From Schistosoma mansoni (lineage: Eukaryota; Platyhelminthes; Trematoda; Strigeidida; Schistosomatidae), in contig NC_031495.1 of assembly GCF_000237925.1 (NCBI RefSeq), forward strand, positions 4,255,852 to 4,319,851: 64,000 nt of DNA, written 5' to 3'. The notes beneath the pieces were generated by a model. The model saw only the letters and a list, made by a program, of their open reading frames with translations. It ran no database searches and was not told the DNA's origin. Below are positions 60,125-64,000 of this stretch, piece after piece. The position numbers were made by a program, and so were the translations under genes. Position 1 is the stretch's first letter; each line of letters begins with the position of its first letter.

Positions 60125-60592
60125 AAGGGGGGAGATTCACTTGGTATTGTATGTTTGAATCTTCCAATTGATGTTCTTAGGACTGCAACTGGTCAGTCTC
60201 TTATTGGCATATGTGCATACTGTGCGTATTGCCTCGATATAGCCTTAATTCACAAGCATGGTAAGCAAAGATGGATAGTAGCTAGCAGTGGAATCCAATT
60301 TGACGCGTGTTTCGTCCTATTTGGGACTCGTCAGCTGGATGTACCTGGCAAGATTCAAACAAACAATACTAATTGAATTTAAACTTCACCCCATTGCACA
60401 AGTAAGTGGCTATCGGGACTCAGTAGGTGAGTGGATAACCCGTTGGCGTTTGAGGCGAACGGTACTGGGTTCGAGTCCCAGAGTGAACATCAACTCTGAG
60501 GTGCAGGTACATCCAGCTGATGAGTACCAAATGGGACGAAACACGCGTCAAACTGGATTCCACTGCTAGCCACTATCCATCTTTGCTTACAA
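60125..60592 (+). repeat. family B SINE, fullest copy, nested inverted repeats
   Basis: Inner arms: 60261-60346 pairs with 60505-60590 (86 bases each). Outer head: 'attcacttggtattgtatg' near 60134 pairs with 'caaacaatactaattgaat' near 60359. Between them lies the tRNA-like core (60417-60486; A-box-like CTCAGTAGGTGAGTGG, B box GGTTCGAGTCC). It also shows 'gactgcaactggtcagtctc' near 60180, shared with 2.3 and 33.2 kb. Confidence 0.8.
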
Positions 60593-60824
60593 ACGAGGAG
60601 AGTTACAGATTAAGATGAAAAAGATTTCTGATGTTCTATGATAATGAACATTATTTTCATATTACACTAATGATTATAATGATGAACTCATCGAAACAAA
60701 TCATTCAGACACTTAAATAAAGTGATTTTTCTTGATCTAGAGAAAAAATGATTAGCGTTTTTTTAGCGAGTCAGTTTTCTTACCCCATGCCCAGCCCCCC
60801 TCCTTTACTCGGGCTTGGAACCGG

Positions 60825-60932
60825 CAGTAACTCTAGAAGAGCTACAGGCGGGTTGGATAGAGAATTCTGGTGGGTGACGTATGCTTCTCCACGAGGAGTA
60901 ACAGGCGTAAGTAAGTAAGTAAGTAAGTAAGA
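60825..60932 (+). mobile_element. RTE-like LINE 3' end with (GTAA)n tail
   Basis: 'gttggatagagaattctggt', 'gtaacaggcgtaagtaagta' and a run of GTAA units. Only the last ~100 bases are kept. Confidence 0.7.
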
Positions 60933-61134
60933 GAAAATGATTGAATCAAATTCGGTTTAATATAATGGGCAATAATTTTTTACACATTTTTTATTGTCAA
61001 TAAAACTACCTAACGACTATCAGTAAAATACACTATTCACGAGTTATATTCCAAGACATATTCAGTGTGCTTTATACTCTTCTCAAGTTATATCACTTTA
61101 AAATTTAAAATATCAGAAAATTTAATTCTACTTA

Positions 61135-61290
61135 CTTTTCATAGTTGAAAGCGTGAGTCAATTGAAGCTAGACCACCAGGGAAAATCTGGAAGCAGTGGA
61201 CTGCCGTTTCGTCCTATTATGGGACTCCTCAGCAGTGCGCATCCACGACCTCAACTATGAAAATACTAAATCTCCACAAAAACCTCTTCT
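61135..61290 (-). repeat. family A SINE tail fragment
   Basis: On + it reads as the reverse tail (GAGTCAATTGAAGCTAGACC) to 'gtgcgcatccacgacc', then flips to 'ctccacaaaaacctcttctg', the family terminus. Confidence 0.65.
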
Positions 61291-61450
61291 GATAATTACT
61301 TACTTCTGCCTATTACCCGTTGTAGAGGAGCATAAGTCACCCACCAGGATTCGCCGTTGAAATCTATCCTGATCAATGCTTTCCAGTTGTTTCTAGTTGT
61401 TATTTATCCTTTTCATGTCTGTTTGTAATTCCCGACGTAGTATGTTCTTT
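61291..61450 (-). mobile_element. RTE-like LINE 3' end, antisense
   Basis: Read on -: 'ggtgggtgacttatgctcct' and 'ctacaacgggtaataggc', the same ending as at 60.83-60.93 kb, in reverse. It probably inserted into or beside the family A fragment. Confidence 0.6.
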
Positions 61451-62286
61451 GGTCTTTTTCTTTTCTATTTCCTTTCTGTATTTTACAAGTTAGCGCTTGC
61501 CTTGTGATGTAAAATTCACTTTTCTTGATCAATTTACTTCAATTAGTTTATGAACAAGACCTGATTGTAAATTTGTGATTTTATCCTTAAAAAGACTAAT
61601 GTGTTTTACGTTTTGTTATAAACATGAAGTATTTTGAATAAATCAATAGGAACCAATGAATCTACTGTTTGTGCTAGTTGATACTTGTCCGATAGGAGTA
61701 TCTTTAATCTTGATTCGAACCCAAATCCAACAGAACCACAGTGATATTTCCAAGAATTCTCATTACGGTGTATTGTTTTCCTACAATTAATCCCATGTTG
61801 GATCTCTAGTATTGATTCATAATACAGGAAAGTCATATTCATATTAAACAAATTTTCCACAAAATTGCTTAGTTCAAATCATTACTTCATGAAACCCATT
61901 TTGACATTAATAACACTGACTGGTTGCTTACTTTAGGTAAGTTTTCACAATCAATGATGTTAACTTTAGCTGACGGTACGATGGTAGTCCTCTGCTGAAA
62001 TATCTTATCACACATTGACTCGAGCTGAAAATATGGATCATTAGAAATTGACTTATTGTCTCAATAATATCGTATTTTACTACAAGACTTAAGTGCTACT
62101 AGGTCCAACCTAGTGTGTGATAATTAGTCGACGTTACCAACAAATCTTGGAAAGTGGTAAAATATCCGTCTAGTGTTATCTGATTCCAAATGGTTATCCA
62201 ACTGACTTCAGTTCATAAACAAAAGCGTTTACAAGAAAATAGCTTGACCGATGTCCCTGAATTAGTAGAAATAACTGCATCGAACT

Positions 62287-62287
<1 letters not shown>

Positions 62288-62329
<42 letters not shown>

Positions 62330-62332
62330 TAG
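62288..62332. repeat. (AGT)n triplet array
   Basis: About 15 AGT units with one GGT interruption. Confidence 0.95.
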
Positions 62333-62784
62333 TGATCTATAAGTCAACTAAGGAGTCTATATCATTTGAATATCAGTCATCGAATGTATGAACAATATGT
62401 ATATCAGATTCACAGTTGCCCATTATGAATATTATACGTCTGAAGTACGTTTTATCAATGTTTTTTCTTCTATTAGTCTAAAACACAAATATACTGTCAA
62501 TGACTTGCATTATATTCAGTATGCAGTTAGAAGTGAAAACAATGACCTATATTCCATGCTATTTCGGAATAGTCATCTGGATGTACTAGTCAAATACTTG
62601 TGTTAATGTTCACATTGTCAGTCAAATCCTGTATCTTTCATTTCAAACATTCGATTCGTTAACCACTTAGCTATTGAGTCTAGATAGTTACTAACTTGTC
62701 CAACAAGTATGAAGTTATTTGTAACGGTTTATAATTCAGTGAAAAATGATTTTAAGTAACCAAACACTGTATAAACTCGACTAG

Positions 62785-62940
62785 AATTATTATCAGAAGA
62801 GGGTTTCGTGGAGATTTAGTATTTTCATAGTTGAAAGAGTGAGTCAATTGAAGCTAGACCACCAGAGAAAACCTGGAAGCACTGGACGGCAGTTTCGTCC
62901 TATTATGGGACTCCTCAGCAGTGTACATCCACGAATTCAT
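62785..62940 (-). repeat. family A SINE tail fragment
   Basis: The terminus 'atcagaagagggtttcgtgg' is followed by the reverse tail and 'cagcagtgtacatccacg'. No tRNA core. Confidence 0.65.
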
Positions 62941-63289
62941 TATATAGTGTAATGAAATGTCACTTATGAAGATTCTTTTTAATAACCTTTGGATAAACTT
63001 AGAGTAAAACACGCTAGTTTTCTTGATTTGTATTGTATTTTATTATGAGTAATAACAAGTATAAACTAGTATAGACAATTCAACATGGACGATACTCATT
63101 AATGAAACTCACATTAAGAAAAAACTGTTATTATTCCATTTAAGTCACACAGTTTTAGATTTAAACAAACGGATACAGAATTAAACTTAAGTTAGAAAAC
63201 AAAACCACAATACACACATTAAGTATTAGTCATTTGAATATATGCAATGATAATAAATATGATTAATGTGATTAATTAAATTGTCAAAG

Positions 63290-63670
63290 ATGTCAGTCAG
63301 TTAGTCAGTCATTCAGCTATAACGTAGGACCAGGCACATATATGGATTGGTCCAAGTTGCCACAAATCATTAGTGCAACAAGATGAACTCCGAATTCATA
63401 GAAGTAGTTACTTCAATGGTAGTAAGGTTGCATACATGGAGAAAGAATTAGTTCGTAGAAAAAAAAGGTATAAAGTAATTTTAATTTCAAGGTTTAGGGG
63501 AAGACAAAAAGTGTATACATCTACTCCATTGTGATCGATTCTGAGCCATATCACCCAGAGTTTCTAACCATTGGTTACAATAGTCACGCGGACCCCTACC
63601 AAGTAGTCTGCATCTACCAACATGGCTCAGACCAGAAGTTATTGACTTCAAGGACTGATAAATGTTTGCA
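63290..63670 (+). repeat. family E repeat
   Basis: 'cagctataacgtaggacc', 'ggtccaagttgccac', 'gatcgattctgagccatatc' and 'ccaacatggctcag'. This copy joins the blocks seen separately at 3.2, 4.8 and 40.8 kb and would anchor a consensus. Confidence 0.55.
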
Positions 63671-64000
63671 CACTTGTGAATTTCAGAATTAAATATATTA
63701 CAATTCTAAAAGACAGTAATTAGATTCATTTGTAAATTGTTATCTTCATTTCCATGTTTAATTGATTCAAAATCAGCATTCAGGAGCCGATTTTGGAATA
63801 TTCTGGTAAGAAAGTATGACTTGTGAAATTGATCAAGTTTTGAGTGAGTGACAATGGATAACTATTAATTTACATTATCAAAGTAACTGGGATTTAAACG
63901 ATTGGATTAATAATTGGGGTTTGAATGATCTGAAACCGTCAAGTTCTACACACAACCCTATTTAATACCGTCAGTTTGTACTACTACGGAACTGCACACT

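Noticed and set aside
61606-61860. 84-codon minus frame ending ILHVYNKT
   Set aside because: Protein-like in parts, but with no acceptor, donor or family match; a GGTTCGAATC sequence within it suggests another tRNA-like repeat instead.
59131-62332. CRISPR-like or satellite array
   Set aside because: The repeats are plain triplet microsatellites without spacers; this is a eukaryotic sequence.

Overview
The window looks like a trematode nuclear scaffold, most likely a Schistosoma blood fluke. Three things point there: AT-rich sequence packed with tRNA-like SINEs, CR1- and RTE-like LINE ends and Gypsy elements of the CsRn1/Boudicca type (CHCC gag finger); host genes with introns of about 32-36 nt near the 5' end and kilobase introns further 3'; and protein-level matches to conserved animal genes. 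Two 200-N assembly gaps lie at 11682-11881 and 33415-33614. Names come from my own reading; no database search was run.

Host genes. (1) A phosphorylase b kinase gamma (catalytic) subunit gene lies on + at 17662-23767. All six coding exons can be placed with GT/AG borders in consistent phase, giving 426 residues. (2) A REXO4/ISG20-family DEDDh exonuclease gene lies on -, with exons at about 43.73-43.34 kb, 43.06-42.90 kb and 31.69-31.56 kb. Its last intron is 11.2 kb and full of repeats. (3) An unrecognised basic multi-exon gene lies on -, starting at 7680 and running to at least 4439, probably to about 98. Two orphan coding candidates (8394-8756 and 57723-57916, both +) are weaker.

Mobile elements. 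11.4-14.9 kb (-): a broken CsRn1/Boudicca-like Gypsy copy interrupted by a gap, with an older gag relic at 15.9-16.13 kb. 37935-40714 (-): a very young non-autonomous Gypsy copy with matching 419-bp LTRs and a 5-bp target duplication, inside the REXO4 intron. 45.2-50.3 kb (-): a heavily decayed Gypsy copy with oddly ordered terminal repeats. 52.8-55.8 kb: two gag-only LTR relics of one family in opposite orientation; a further LTR-like piece of that family lies at 16.3 kb. Two solo-LTR-like copies lie in opposite orientation at 25.9 and 36.8 kb. LINE 3' fragments lie at 9.5, 29.4, 59.5, 60.8 and 61.3 kb.

Short repeats. Five families are labelled here A, B, C (tRNA-like promoter boxes), D (tail of AAATAAATAA type) and E. 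The most striking pattern is that A, B and C often carry an inverted copy of their own 3' tail upstream of the tRNA-like part, so whole copies can fold back into long hairpins. Host exons are a small part of the window; the rest is intron and intergenic DNA shaped by repeated insertion.
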